Shown here: positions 16,306 to 27,214 of the stretch, piece after piece
How positions within the stretch are numbered: the stretch's first letter is position 1
Layout: the number at the start of each line of letters is the position of its first letter
Assembly (NCBI GenBank): GCA_003576685.1
Contig: QOZR01000001.1
Span: forward strand, 310,001 to 374,000
Origin: Virgifigura deserti
GTDB lineage: Bacteria > Pseudomonadota > Alphaproteobacteria > Dongiales > Dongiaceae
Direction: 5' to 3'
Length of the DNA: 64,000 bases
Notes under the pieces: model-generated
Database searches by the model: none
What the model saw: the letters and a program-made list of their open reading frames with translations, nothing else
What the model was told of the DNA's origin: nothing
Made by a program: the position numbers and the translations under genes

Positions 16306-16330
16306 AACACGGCAGCCGAGGGCTGGTTCC
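16306..16330 (-). promoter_or_regulatory. EcfG-type general stress promoter (SDR gene)
   Basis: Minus strand GGAAC (16330-16326), 16 bases, TGTT (16309-16306). Same spacing and same single mismatch as the PRC-barrel promoter. Confidence 0.65.
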
Positions 16331-16337
16331 GGCCGGA

Positions 16338-18787
<2,450 letters not shown>

Positions 18788-18894
18788 TGGAGCCCCTATC
18801 GGTTTGCTGGTTCCGTTATCAGCGGCTGAGCATCGGGCCTTCGGCAGCTTCGCCTCGAATCGACCAACGTACGTCGTCCGCCTCCGCCGAGTTG

Positions 18895-18919
18895 AACAGT
18901 TTTGTTTCCATATGGTTCC
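18895..18919 (-). promoter_or_regulatory. EcfG-type general stress promoter (cytochrome oxidase operon)
   Basis: Minus strand GGAAC (18919-18915), 16 bases, TGTT (18898-18895), 108 bases upstream of the subunit II start. Confidence 0.65.
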
Positions 18920-18980
18920 ATAGACCAAACCGGCGAGCGTTCGCTCGCGCACGTGGCCCAATCGCGGCAGCATCAGAACG

Positions 18981-19005
18981 GGAACCGTTGGATGCCACCG
19001 GCGTT
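18981..19005 (+). promoter_or_regulatory. EcfG-type general stress promoter (small lipoprotein)
   Basis: GGAAC (18981-18985), 16 bases, CGTT (19002-19005): a perfect match to the consensus, 86 bases before the lipoprotein ATG. Confidence 0.75.
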
Positions 19006-19090
19006 GGCTTAAATCCAAATTTGTTGACCGTGTTCCGCCCCGGGCCCATGGTCGGCGAATTCGACCTCTGGAACACTCGATTGGAACGAC

Positions 19091-19240
19091 ATGAGATACA
19101 CAGTGCCTCTCTTCCTCCTGGCCTTGGCGGCTTGTTCAACCGACCGGGCCGTCTGCTACAAACCGCAGGAGATGCAGTATGGGCAGATCATGAAGGCTGT
19201 CCCCTGTCCGGAGCAGGAGACGGATGCGGCTGACCAATGA
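19091..19240 (+). CDS. Small lipoprotein (49 aa) with CY...PCP motif
   Basis: A 49-residue precursor: MRYTVPLFLLALAAC is a complete lipoprotein signal with lipobox LAAC. The mature part is about 35 residues, with three more or less regularly placed motifs: C-Y after 6 residues, then GQIMKAVPCPEQE. The C-Y...P-C-P arrangement recurs in the lipoprotein at 29979, so the two belong to one small family. A perfect EcfG-type promoter lies upstream. The function is unknown; the paired cysteines could form a disulfide in the periplasm. Confidence 0.75.
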   Translation: MRYTVPLFLLALAACSTDRAVCYKPQEMQYGQIMKAVPCPEQETDAADQ

Positions 19241-19244
19241 CTAC

Positions 19245-19269
19245 GGAACCTCAATCGCCATAGTCCGTT
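19245..19269 (+). promoter_or_regulatory. EcfG-type general stress promoter (HhH gene)
   Basis: GGAAC (19245-19249), 16 bases, CGTT (19266-19269): perfect consensus, starting five bases after the lipoprotein stop and 99 bases before the HhH gene. Confidence 0.75.
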
Positions 19270-19367
19270 CATCGGATGCGTGATCGACAAGACAGGAGGT
19301 CTGAGGACGCCATTCGATGCCTTGTCGGTTGCGAAAATGACGGACGGAACGCGTGGAGGATAGGAAC

Positions 19368-19634
19368 ATGCCTCAAACTAGCTCACAGAACGATTCCCAG
19401 GCCGGCAGGCACGGTGATCGAATCGACGAGACGGTGATCGGGCAGCCCGTCAACATCAATACGGCCAGCCGCGAAGAACTCCGGATGGTCCAGGGGCTGG
19501 GTGATGCTCGTGCGGACGAGATCGTTGCCTGGCGCGAGAGGAACGGCCGCTTCGAGAGCGTCGGCGATCTGCAGCACCTCCCGCTGATCGGTCCGGATGC
19601 GCTTGAGCGGATCCGCGGCCACTTGACGGTTTAA
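19368..19634 (+). CDS. Helix-hairpin-helix (ComEA-like) small protein
   Basis: An 88-residue protein whose second half is a ComEA-type double helix-hairpin-helix: PVNINTASREELRMVQGLG followed by ADEIVAWRERNGRFESVGDL and LPLIGPDALERIRGHL. The first 28 residues are polar and probably disordered. There is no signal peptide, so it should be cytoplasmic, unlike ComEA itself. HhH domains bind DNA backbone without sequence preference. The ATG at 19368 follows GAGGATAGG; a GTG at 19353 is possible. A perfect stress-type promoter precedes it, hinting at DNA protection or repair under stress, which is inference. Confidence 0.8.
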   Translation: MPQTSSQNDSQAGRHGDRIDETVIGQPVNINTASREELRMVQGLGDARADEIVAWRERNGRFESVGDLQHLPLIGPDALERIRGHLTV

Positions 19635-19637
19635 GCG

Positions 19638-20816
19638 CTACCGCCGGAACGCCACTCTGGCCTCGGTACCCCGATCCAGGCGCCATTCGAGTGTGCCGTC
19701 GATTTGATCGGCCAGTCGCTGCATCAAGCGAAGGCCCAGGCCCGAACCCTTCTTCAAGTCGCCTGACCGGGGCTGGCCAATGCCATCATCGGCCAGCACG
19801 AGTTCTCCTGCCTGATCACCGGCGCTCTTCAGCGTCACGATGATCGTTCCCCGCCGATCCGTAAAGGCGTGCTTCAGGCTATTCGCGATGAACTCGTTGA
19901 CGATCAGGCCGAGCGGCAGCCCTGTGTCGACGGCGATGATCATCCTATCGAGCCGCATGTCGAGCTTGATGTGTTCGGCATTGTCGCCGGCCGTTCGAAG
20001 CAGATTTTCGCAGAGTTCCCGGAGATAGGCATCCAGCTCGATCGTGTTCGTCCGATGGAGGGCGTAGAGCTGGCTGTGCAACAAGCTCATGGCTCTCAGC
20101 CTATTGGCGACCGTTTCCAGGCTCGCCCGCACCTCGGGGCTATCGGCCAACGCCTGCTGAAGATGCACGACCGAGGTGACGGTTTGCAGGTTGTTCTTGA
20201 CCCGGTGCTGCAGCTCGCGCAGAAGCAGCGCCTTTTCCGCCGTCGCGGCCTGGAGCTCTTCCGCTGCCGCCTTGAGCGCTCCGATGGACCGCAGCCGCTC
20301 GATGGCTGCGGCCAGAAGATTGGCATAGCCTCGGAGGACGTCGACATCATTGTCGGTAAAATTTCGCGTCTCATTGCTGTCGACTTCAAGCACGCCGAAA
20401 GGGGTGTCGCGGCCGCCGATGATCACGTTGGCCGCGCTTTTGATGCCATGCCCGTCAAGCAGCGCCGGAATCTCGAACCGCGCCTCGCGGCTCAGACATT
20501 CGGAGATCACCGGTTGGCCGCTCTGCAGGGCGAAGCCGGCCGGAGATTTGAGGCCGACGCCGATGATCGCTTTGCCGACGACCTCCGGCTCCCAGCCGCA
20601 GCCGGCGCGAACCAGGAGGCCCTGATGATCCGGTAGAAGCTCCAGGATTTCGGCTTTCTCGGTTCGCAGGCAGCGCGCGGCCAGGACGGCCGCCTCCTGC
20701 AGCAGTGACTGTAGATCCTCCGTCCGAAGTGCGTGGTCGCCGAAGCTGGCAATCGTCGCCTGCTCTTGCGGAACAATATCGGGCCCGGAGGATGTGTTGC
20801 GATCGGCATCGGTCAT
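19638..20816 (-). CDS. GAF-domain sensor histidine kinase of the HisKA_2 class
   Basis: A 392-residue soluble kinase. The GAF domain spans about residues 35-172 (ending FGVLEVDSNETRNFTDNDVDVL). A short coiled coil (LKAAAEELQAATAEKALLL) leads to the HisKA_2 phospho-acceptor H204 in ELQHRVKNNLQTV. The ATPase domain has PLGLIVNEFIANSLKHAF (N box), LADDGIG (G1) and GSGLGLRLMQRLADQIDG (G2). Kinases of this class often feed the PhyR-NepR-EcfG stress cascade in alphaproteobacteria. A GGAAC-N16-AGTT element lies 107 bases upstream (20923-20947). It faces a single-domain response regulator gene. Confidence 0.88.
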   Translation of the reverse strand: MTDADRNTSSGPDIVPQEQATIASFGDHALRTEDLQSLLQEAAVLAARCLRTEKAEILELLPDHQGLLVRAGCGWEPEVVGKAIIGVGLKSPAGFALQSGQPVISECLSREARFEIPALLDGHGIKSAANVIIGGRDTPFGVLEVDSNETRNFTDNDVDVLRGYANLLAAAIERLRSIGALKAAAEELQAATAEKALLLRELQHRVKNNLQTVTSVVHLQQALADSPEVRASLETVANRLRAMSLLHSQLYALHRTNTIELDAYLRELCENLLRTAGDNAEHIKLDMRLDRMIIAVDTGLPLGLIVNEFIANSLKHAFTDRRGTIIVTLKSAGDQAGELVLADDGIGQPRSGDLKKGSGLGLRLMQRLADQIDGTLEWRLDRGTEARVAFRR

Positions 20817-20922
20817 GACATTCAGCTCGAAGGGTCAAAGCTTTCCGGCACTGGCGTCGCAAGCCGGTGAAAACTGTTATCTCAACCACAACCATTCGTC
20901 GCTTGCGACACATCAGAAGAGA

Positions 20923-20947
20923 AACTTATTTCCGCGCCCGGTGTTCC
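20923..20947 (-). promoter_or_regulatory. Possible EcfG-type promoter (histidine kinase)
   Basis: Minus strand GGAAC (20947-20943), 16 bases, AGTT (20926-20923). It has one mismatch in the -10 element, at a less tolerated position than the TGTT variants. Confidence 0.5.
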
Positions 20948-21107
20948 CATTCGAACGCCTGACATGACAACGAGTAGGGGTTCGGTCTATCGCCGTTGGC
21001 GGCGATGTGCGACGTCAGCCCTGAGACGGGTTTGCCTTGCTCGAGCGACAAATGGTTCGGCTCAGGCAAACCTGCAGACTCTCGACCTGCGTAGGGGCAG
21101 GGTGGGA

Positions 21108-21491
21108 ATGATCCGGATCCTGATCGTCGAAGATGATGCCCTTCAGGCGCTCGCACTCGAGCACCATTTGGAAGGCCGCGGCTACGAGGTAGTGGGAACG
21201 GCGAGATCGGCACGGCAGGCGATACAGCTGGCGAAATGTCTGCACCCCGATCTGGTGCTCATGGATATCAATCTCCGCAGGGCCGGCGACGGTATCGAGG
21301 CCGCGGTCGAGCTCAAATCTACATTGGGTATTCCGCATGTCTTCATCAGCGCCTACTCGGACCGAAAGCTCATCGAGCGGGCGCAGTCCACTGACCCGCT
21401 CGGTTACATCACCAAGCCCTACACTCCCGAGGAAGTTGAGTGCGCGCTGGCGCGACTCGTTCCGCAACTTCAGGCGCGGAGACATCGCTAG
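21108..21491 (+). CDS. Single-domain response regulator
   Basis: A 127-residue receiver domain alone, CheY-sized. Acidic pair E8-D9-D10, phospho-acceptor D53 in LVLMDINLRRAGDG, then switch S (FISAYSD) and K (YITKPY). The MDINL...G(D)GIEAA pattern is the one found in receivers paired with HWE/HisKA_2 kinases. I start at the ATG at 21108, after GGTGGGA, because receiver domains begin there. It is divergent from the GAF kinase and probably its phosphate acceptor or a modulator. No output domain is present. Confidence 0.87.
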   Translation: MIRILIVEDDALQALALEHHLEGRGYEVVGTARSARQAIQLAKCLHPDLVLMDINLRRAGDGIEAAVELKSTLGIPHVFISAYSDRKLIERAQSTDPLGYITKPYTPEEVECALARLVPQLQARRHR

Positions 21492-21664
21492 CCGTCAGGG
21501 CCAAAGTGCCCCGCCGTTCGCGGGCTGCAACTCTAGAGCCTTTTGATTCTTCGTAAAAATCCTAGATCGAACGACAGGACTCGGTGGGTCGGCGGGCAGG
21601 CTGATGACCGGATCTGCGGAGAGCATCTCTGCCACGCCGGTGAGTCGAAGAAACGGAGGACGGC

Positions 21665-22321
21665 ATGAAAGGATCGATGCAGTTTCGTTTCGGATATGGA
21701 TGCTTTCTGGGTATCGCCCTCGCCGCGACCACTGCGGTCACCGCCTGGGCCGCGCCCGGCGATGTCCATCGGGTGACGGCCGAGCGGGTCAATCTGCGCG
21801 CCGGCCCCTCGGACGCATCAACCGTCCGATCAACGGTCGAGCAGGGCGAAGAGCTGATTGAACTGCAGAGCGAAGGAGGCTGGCTCGGTGTCCGCGTGAC
21901 CAGCACCGGAGAGGAAGGCTGGATCTTCAGCGACCTTGTCGAGCAGGTATCCCGGAGCCAACTCGGCGATGCCGGGATGGAGGCCGGATTCCAGGCCTTG
22001 TCCGAGGATTTCGATCAATTGTTTGGGGATTTGGGCCAGCAGCTCGGCTATCGCCTCGTCGAGACCGTCGAGCAGGCTGAAAACAACACGCTTCGGATCA
22101 CCCCCGCGCCGGAATTCCTGCTCTATGGCGGCCGGGATGCCCACATGGCGACGACGCTGGCGATCTATCAGATGTGGAAGAACCACCAGAATGGGCAGCC
22201 GGTTGCCGTCGCTTTGCTGAATGGTGAGAACGAGGACTATATCTCGATCAGCGACGAACCCTCCGGCCCCCAGCTCACGCTCCGGACGCCAGTACCGGTA
22301 ACCGCCTCGGCAGTGGAATAA
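21665..22321 (+). CDS. Exported bacterial SH3-domain protein
   Basis: A 218-residue protein with a signal peptide (about 1-30, ending AWAA) and one SH3b domain (about 34-95: HRVTAERVNLRAGPSDASTV, then GEELIELQSEGGWLGVRV and GWIFSDLVE). SH3b domains bind peptidoglycan or peptide ligands in the envelope. The remaining 120 residues (LLYGGRDAHMATTLAIYQMW, VAVALLNGENEDYISI) form an unassigned domain. AGGACGG precedes the ATG, and a clear terminator follows. It stands alone. Confidence 0.8.
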   Translation: MKGSMQFRFGYGCFLGIALAATTAVTAWAAPGDVHRVTAERVNLRAGPSDASTVRSTVEQGEELIELQSEGGWLGVRVTSTGEEGWIFSDLVEQVSRSQLGDAGMEAGFQALSEDFDQLFGDLGQQLGYRLVETVEQAENNTLRITPAPEFLLYGGRDAHMATTLAIYQMWKNHQNGQPVAVALLNGENEDYISISDEPSGPQLTLRTPVPVTASAVE

Positions 22322-22328
22322 GCGTAGC

Positions 22329-22365
22329 AAGAAGGGGCCAGGCCGTTCTGACCTGACCCCTTCTT
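22329..22365 (+). terminator. Terminator after the SH3-domain gene
   Basis: 14-bp stem AAGAAGGGGCCAGG / CCTGACCCCTTCTT with a single G-U type mismatch, eight bases after the stop. Confidence 0.8.
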
Positions 22366-22504
22366 CGAACTTTCCCTAGGGAATTGTCCGCGGGGAACTA
22401 GCCCCAAGTAATCAACGGCTAACGATCATTATGACCGCCGAAAGCCTTCAATCTATACTGGCACTCACCGATGCCGTCGCGTTCAGCCGCGACATCAGTG
22501 AGGG

Positions 22505-22723
22505 TCAGGCGGCAAGAGCCTGTCGAGTCAGCGCCTTTCGAACGGCGTCTTCCGGGGTGGAGCCACGGGCGGTGGCGCGACCAGTGCGGTCGGATAGCTG
22601 AACGGCGCTCCAACAATCACCAAGATCTCTCACCGAGTACTCGCCGTGCGGCGTGATGGCGCGGTAAGAAAAAATGCCCGTATCCGGCGTGATGGAGCCA
22701 ATAAGGGTTACTAGATCTTTCAA
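22505..22723 (-). CDS. Hypothetical small protein (72 aa), TTG start
   Basis: A 72-residue protein: KDLVTLIGSITPDTGIFSYRAI at the front and a C-terminal helix TPEDAVRKALTRQALAA. The start is a TTG at 22723, decided by a perfect GAGGAGGA site five bases upstream; the frame is open to 22939 but without a site. The middle (GEYSVRDLGDCWSAVQLSDRTGRATARGSTPEDAV) has the look of a small beta domain that ends with a helix, as in proteins annotated as phage-ABA-sandwich-like. That comparison is from memory and weak. Function unknown. Confidence 0.6.
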   Translation of the reverse strand: MKDLVTLIGSITPDTGIFSYRAITPHGEYSVRDLGDCWSAVQLSDRTGRATARGSTPEDAVRKALTRQALAA

Positions 22724-23073
22724 ATCGTCCTCCTCTTCGTTGTTGACACTCGCTCGCGAGCCAACAATCTGTTGGCCCGTGGGGTATGAATGAGCGATAT
22801 GGCGCCGGACTGACAAATCGGTCCATTCGCGCATTCTTCGAAGATTGCCCCGATCTATGCGCCCGCCTCGGTGAGGGTAGGAATGGCGGCGGGCCCGGGG
22901 CGACCAGCGGACGACATCATCGAAAAGAGTGCCGCCCACCGAAATCGTGACGAAAACCGTTCAGGCAGTATATGCGTTATGGATAAAATAATCAACCGGG
23001 CCTCGGCGCTGTATTGAGGACGACCGCGCCCCAAGGATGTTGGTTAACGATATTGAAGGTTTAAAGGCCGGTT

Positions 23074-24000
23074 TTACTGTGGTTTGACCACGGTTTCGGG
23101 GGCGACCGGTGCAACCCGAAGCGGCCGCATCTCGGCGAGGAGCCAGGATCGCGCGGCCGCAATCGGCCCGGTCACGACTCGCTCGCCACTTTGGACGAGA
23201 TGATAGGTGAGCCCCTCGAGCTCAGGCCCGAAGGGCGCGACGAGCGTGCCTGTCGCCAGTTCCTCGGAAACAAGCGTCAAGCTGACCAGTGCGACACCGA
23301 GGCCGGCGACTGCAGCCTGGATCGCGTGGCTTTCGTCGCTGAAGCGCAGGCCGGCCTGGCCGTCCACTTCCCGCATCTCAGCTTCCGCCAGCCATCGTGG
23401 CCAAGTTGGGTTCTTCGGGTCGCTGTGACGCCAGTCGAAGTGGAGGAGGGTGACCGACTTTAGGTCGGCCGGAGTCGTCAGTTCCAAGCGAGGGCTCGCC
23501 ACGGGCGCGAACCGGTCGACGACGAGCGGTTCGGTAACCAGACCCGGATAGGGGCCGCGTCCGTAGCGTATCGCAAGGTCGGCGACGCCCGCATTGAGGT
23601 CCATGACGTCGTCGGAGGCGAGGAGTCTCAGGTCGATTTCGGGCTGAGCGGCACGGAAGGCGGCGACTCGCGGTACCAGCCACTTCGCAGTGAACGCAGT
23701 CGTAGCTGAAACCGTCACCGCCGCGCGGCGGCGTTTCCGCGTCAGGCCATCGATCACCCGTGCGAAGGCGTCAAAGCCGTCGCGCAAGACGGGGAAGAGA
23801 ACCTGCGCCTCGGGAGTCATCACGACTTGGCGAACCCTCCGCTCGAAGAGCCGCATCCCGATCGTGTCCTCTAGAAAGCGTACCTGATGGCTGATCGCCG
23901 TCGGCGTGACGTGAAGCTCCTCGGCTGCGCGCTTAAAGCTCAGATGCCGGGCCGCCGCTTCGAAGGCGCGAAGGGCGGCAAGCGAGGGCAAGTGGCGCAT
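23074..24000 (-). CDS. LysR-family regulator, GcvA-like
   Basis: A 308-residue LysR protein. The winged helix-turn-helix is LAALRAFEAAARHLSFKRAA followed by ELHVTPTAISHQVRFLED (residues 6-44). The effector domain starts near 95. PTAISHQVRxLE and LFxRR are typical of the GcvA/AmpR branch. The ATG at 24000 is preferred to a TTG at 24012. It is divergent from an azoreductase gene across 133 bases, so it most likely controls that gene. Confidence 0.88.
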   Translation of the reverse strand: MRHLPSLAALRAFEAAARHLSFKRAAEELHVTPTAISHQVRFLEDTIGMRLFERRVRQVVMTPEAQVLFPVLRDGFDAFARVIDGLTRKRRRAAVTVSATTAFTAKWLVPRVAAFRAAQPEIDLRLLASDDVMDLNAGVADLAIRYGRGPYPGLVTEPLVVDRFAPVASPRLELTTPADLKSVTLLHFDWRHSDPKNPTWPRWLAEAEMREVDGQAGLRFSDESHAIQAAVAGLGVALVSLTLVSEELATGTLVAPFGPELEGLTYHLVQSGERVVTGPIAAARSWLLAEMRPLRVAPVAPETVVKPQ

Positions 24001-24133
24001 GAACGACCTCAATGGATGAATTCAGATCAACTGTGTCGTGAGCTATTCGATTTTGTCAACACGCAGGAGCAGAGGCATTGTGGGCCAAGGGCGCAGCAAG
24101 TGATGTCGCCCAAGGCCTGAGAGGAGATCATGT

Positions 24134-24799
24134 ATGCTCACGCTTCTGCATATCGATGCCAGCGCCCGCCAAGGCGGATCCGATACAAGTTCCTACGGTT
24201 CACATAGCCGCCGCCTCACAGCCCGGTTCATGAGCCGCTGGCGGGCCGTCCGCCCCTCGGACGCGGTGATCTATCGTGATGTCGGACAGAACCCGCCGGC
24301 GCCGGTGACCGGCCGGTGGATCCATGCGGCGTTCACGAAGCCTGAGCTGCGCGAGCGGTGGATGGTCGAGGTGCTGGCGGAAAGCGACGCTATGATCGAC
24401 GAGCTGATCGCGGCGGATCTGATCATCGCCGGCGTGCCGATGTACAACTTCAATGTTCCCGCGCCGTTCAAGGCCTATATCGACAACATCGTCCGTGTCG
24501 GCCGCACATTCGGCTTCGATCGGTCGCGACCGGGCGAACCCTATTGGCCACTTCTCGGTGGGCACGGAAAGCGCTTGGTTCTAGTGAGCTCGCGCGGCGA
24601 CTACGGCTATGGCGAGGGCGAGCGGATCGGGCATATGAACCATGTCGAACCCAGCATCCGCACGGCATTCGGCTATATCGGCATCACCGATCTTGAATCG
24701 CTGGCGGTCGAGTATGACGAGTTCGCGGACGATCGCCTGAAGAGATCGATCGCCCGGGCGGAGGCCGAGGTCGATGCGCTGGTGGACCGCCTGCTTTAA
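24134..24799 (+). CDS. azoR: FMN-dependent NADH-azoreductase family flavoprotein
   Basis: A 221-residue flavodoxin-like quinone/azo reductase. FMN contacts are seen: HIDASARQGGSDTSSYGSHSR (short stretch near the phosphate loop), PMYNFNVPAPFKAYIDNIVR near residue 98, and SSRGDYGYGEG near 153. AzoR reduces quinones and azo compounds by two-electron transfer and protects against electrophile stress. GAGGAG precedes two close ATGs (24130 out of frame, 24134 in frame). A LysR gene is divergent, and the AraC gene is convergent with a 3-base gap. Confidence 0.88.
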   Translation: MLTLLHIDASARQGGSDTSSYGSHSRRLTARFMSRWRAVRPSDAVIYRDVGQNPPAPVTGRWIHAAFTKPELRERWMVEVLAESDAMIDELIAADLIIAGVPMYNFNVPAPFKAYIDNIVRVGRTFGFDRSRPGEPYWPLLGGHGKRLVLVSSRGDYGYGEGERIGHMNHVEPSIRTAFGYIGITDLESLAVEYDEFADDRLKRSIARAEAEVDALVDRLL

Positions 24800-24802
24800 C
24801 CC

Positions 24803-25750
24803 TCAGTGCCGCCCTTTTCGATATTGCGACGGCGTCATCCCAACCTGCCGATGAAACAGCCGGGAAAAGTGGCTCGGGCTCAGGAAACCTACTCTCATGG
24901 CGACTTGCAGTACGGAGAGATCGCGGGAAGCGAGCAACTGCATCGCGCGCTGGATGCGCAGGCGCTGGATATATGCCAGTGGCGTCTCGCCCGTGGCTTC
25001 CTTGAATGCGCGATGGAAGAAACCGGTAGACAGCCCGACGCATTGCGCCACGTCATCGAGACGCAGCTCCTGATTGCCCAGGTTTGCATTCACATATTCC
25101 GCGATACGGCGGAGCCGCCATCCCGGTAGAGCCCTTCCGGTCTTTTGGCGGTCGTGCCCGCCGGGACCATAGCGGCGCATGATGTATTGCGCGGCCGAAA
25201 CCGCCATGGCTTCACAGTAGAGCTCATCGAATTGCCCGTCGCTCTTCTGCAGCCTCTGGAGTTCGACCAGCATCGCATGAAGAAACGAATCGCGCTGGTT
25301 CGTGAAGGTGCTCACGTCTTGAACATGTGAGGCGTTGCGTTCGTCGCTCACGGAGAAGAAATCGGGCCGGATGGAGAGAGAGGCCCATTCCGAGTGCACA
25401 TCTCTCATCTTGATATGTCGACTGCACGCCGGCGGGATAAAGGATACGGATCCTGCGAAGTCCGTGCCCCTATATTCGTGACCGCATTCGGACGCCACCT
25501 CGATGCTTCGGCATCCGCCTTGGATGATGGTGATAATGGTCGGGTGATAGAGGCTGATTTTACCTTCCGCGTTTCGTGTCTGTGGGCGAAATGCGGTGTC
25601 AAAGCTTCCGCCGGACCACAAGAAGCGGCGCCACCCCTGAGCGAGCGGCTCGAAATTTCGTGAATTTTCTTCACTTCGAGCGGATGTTTTCATCGTGATG
25701 CACGTCGCGCTATGCCGAACATCGCCACGATACACCGGCCGGAGCGACAT
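24803..25750 (-). CDS. AraC-family regulator
   Basis: A 315-residue regulator. The double helix-turn-helix is at the C-terminus (about 215-312): LRRIAEYVNANLGNQELRLD, VGLSTGFFHRAFKEATGETP and the family signature VAMRVGFLSPSHFSRLFHRQVG then TPSQYRKGR. The N-terminal ligand domain is not recognised. An in-frame ATG at 25693 is an alternative start; neither has a clear ribosome site. It is divergent from the Tat-exported aldo-keto reductase across 145 bases and is its likely regulator. Confidence 0.86.
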   Translation of the reverse strand: MSLRPVYRGDVRHSATCITMKTSARSEENSRNFEPLAQGWRRFLWSGGSFDTAFRPQTRNAEGKISLYHPTIITIIQGGCRSIEVASECGHEYRGTDFAGSVSFIPPACSRHIKMRDVHSEWASLSIRPDFFSVSDERNASHVQDVSTFTNQRDSFLHAMLVELQRLQKSDGQFDELYCEAMAVSAAQYIMRRYGPGGHDRQKTGRALPGWRLRRIAEYVNANLGNQELRLDDVAQCVGLSTGFFHRAFKEATGETPLAYIQRLRIQRAMQLLASRDLSVLQVAMRVGFLSPSHFSRLFHRQVGMTPSQYRKGRH

Positions 25751-25895
25751 CCGGAAGGCCGTGATTTCACCTGTCGAAGAGTCAGGATTGAGCAGGACCG
25801 GTCAGGAACGCAAGCGCAGCGCGTAAGCCTGTGTCTTACCTCTCCGGCGACGGGCGGCAAGCCCATCGCCCAGAGATGTAAGGAGCGTCCAAGGA

Positions 25896-26954
25896 ATGAG
25901 CAAACACCGAATCGATTTCAAAAAGGACATGAACCGGCGGTCGGTCCTGACCGCAGCTGGACTGACTGCGGGCGCATTGGCGGCCGCATCGGTGCTTCCG
26001 CGCGGCGTCGCGTTCGCGCAGTCCTCGGCGGTCGGCGCGCCGATCATGCACGCGATCCCCAAGACCGGTGAAATGGTGCCGGCCATCGGTCTCGGCACCT
26101 TTGAAACCTTCGATGTGACCCCCGGCCAGCCGCGTGATCATATTCGCGAGGTTCTGAGCCGCTTCCACAGCGCCGGTGGCCGTGTCGTCGACACGTCGCC
26201 GCTTTACGGCATGTCGGAAGTCAATGTCGGTGACTTCGCCACCGACCTTGGAATCGTTGGCGATTTGTTCATAACCAACAAAATCTGGACGACCGGCGAA
26301 TGGCTATCGGACAACAGCCACTCCGAGGCGCAGTTCCGGCGTTCAGCCGAGCGGCTCTGGCGCGATCGCTTGGACGTGTTGCAAGTCCACAGCCTAGAGA
26401 ACTACGACCAAGTGCTCCATCTCCTGAAACAATGGAAGGAGGAGGGCAGGGTCCGTTACGTGGGCGTGACCCAATGGAGCCCAGAATATTACGATACTCT
26501 GGAACGCCTCGTGCGCACCGCGAATCTGGACTTCATACAGGTCAACTACAGCATCTTCTCGCGCCGGTGCGAGGAACGGCTTCTACCCGCCTGTGTCGAC
26601 AACGGCGTCGCCGTTCAGACCAGCATGCCATTCGAGAAGGCCCGCCTCTTCACCTGTGTCGAGGGCCGGACCGTGCCCGAGTTCGCCCATGAGTTCGGCG
26701 CCGACAGCTGGGCGCGGTTCTTCCTGAAGTTCGTGATCTCCCATCCGGCAGTTACGGCAGCGATCCCCGCGACAAGCAATCCGGACCACATGACCGACAA
26801 TATGGGCGCACTCTATGGCGAACTGCCGGACGAGGCCATGCGGGCGCGCATGATCCGACATATGGAAGCCATCGACGGTTTCGAGGCGACGCTTCGTCAA
26901 GCGCCTTATCCGGGCAAGGACTATGGTGGCGTCGTCACTTGGCCGTTCGGGTAA
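25896..26954 (+). CDS. Tat-exported aldo/keto reductase
   Basis: A 352-residue AKR-fold protein that carries a twin-arginine leader (DMNRRSVLTAAGLTAGALAA, cleavage near AFAQ at 42). The barrel shows GLGTFETFDV near 66, the catalytic set D-T-S-P-L-Y (VVDTSPLY), K (ITNKIW) and H (QVHSLENY), and YVGVTQWSPEYY. NADPH is not available in the periplasm, so an exported AKR is odd; the Tat route suggests the cofactor is loaded in the cytoplasm before export, as in GFOR-type enzymes. AAGGAG precedes the ATG. An AraC gene is divergent. Confidence 0.85.
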   Translation: MSKHRIDFKKDMNRRSVLTAAGLTAGALAAASVLPRGVAFAQSSAVGAPIMHAIPKTGEMVPAIGLGTFETFDVTPGQPRDHIREVLSRFHSAGGRVVDTSPLYGMSEVNVGDFATDLGIVGDLFITNKIWTTGEWLSDNSHSEAQFRRSAERLWRDRLDVLQVHSLENYDQVLHLLKQWKEEGRVRYVGVTQWSPEYYDTLERLVRTANLDFIQVNYSIFSRRCEERLLPACVDNGVAVQTSMPFEKARLFTCVEGRTVPEFAHEFGADSWARFFLKFVISHPAVTAAIPATSNPDHMTDNMGALYGELPDEAMRARMIRHMEAIDGFEATLRQAPYPGKDYGGVVTWPFG

Positions 26955-26978
26955 GCAAGGGCGCCGGCCGAAAACACG

Positions 26979-27011
26979 ACTGCTTCGGACGCCTTGGGCG
27001 TCCGAAGCAGT
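26979..27011. terminator. Long perfect hairpin after the aldo/keto reductase gene
   Basis: 15-bp perfect stem ACTGCTTCGGACGCC / GGCGTCCGAAGCAGT with a 3-base loop, 25 bases after the stop. There is no T-tract on the plus strand; on the minus strand TTTT follows a few bases later. Confidence 0.65.
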
Positions 27012-27214
27012 GGGAACGGCTAGGAGAAACGATGTAACCCATGCGACCCGCTTTTTGCAGAACCTTGCCGCGCCTCGGACAGAGTCGGTGTCGGAACTTT
27101 TTACAGTTCGCCGCCGCTCGGGTGGCATCGGCGCTCGAAAGCCGCGCTTTCCTCCCTTTGGCGTCATTCTTGCATTTGTCAGAGGCGCTTATGCAAATGT
27201 GGGGGGCACCAAAG

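Larger units (their letters stand above)
18788..19090. other. Divergent intergenic region between the oxidase operon and a small lipoprotein, 303 bp
   Basis: No gene seen. It contains two oppositely oriented EcfG-type promoters: one for the oxidase (18895-18919, minus) and one for the lipoprotein (18981-19005, plus). Confidence 0.65.
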
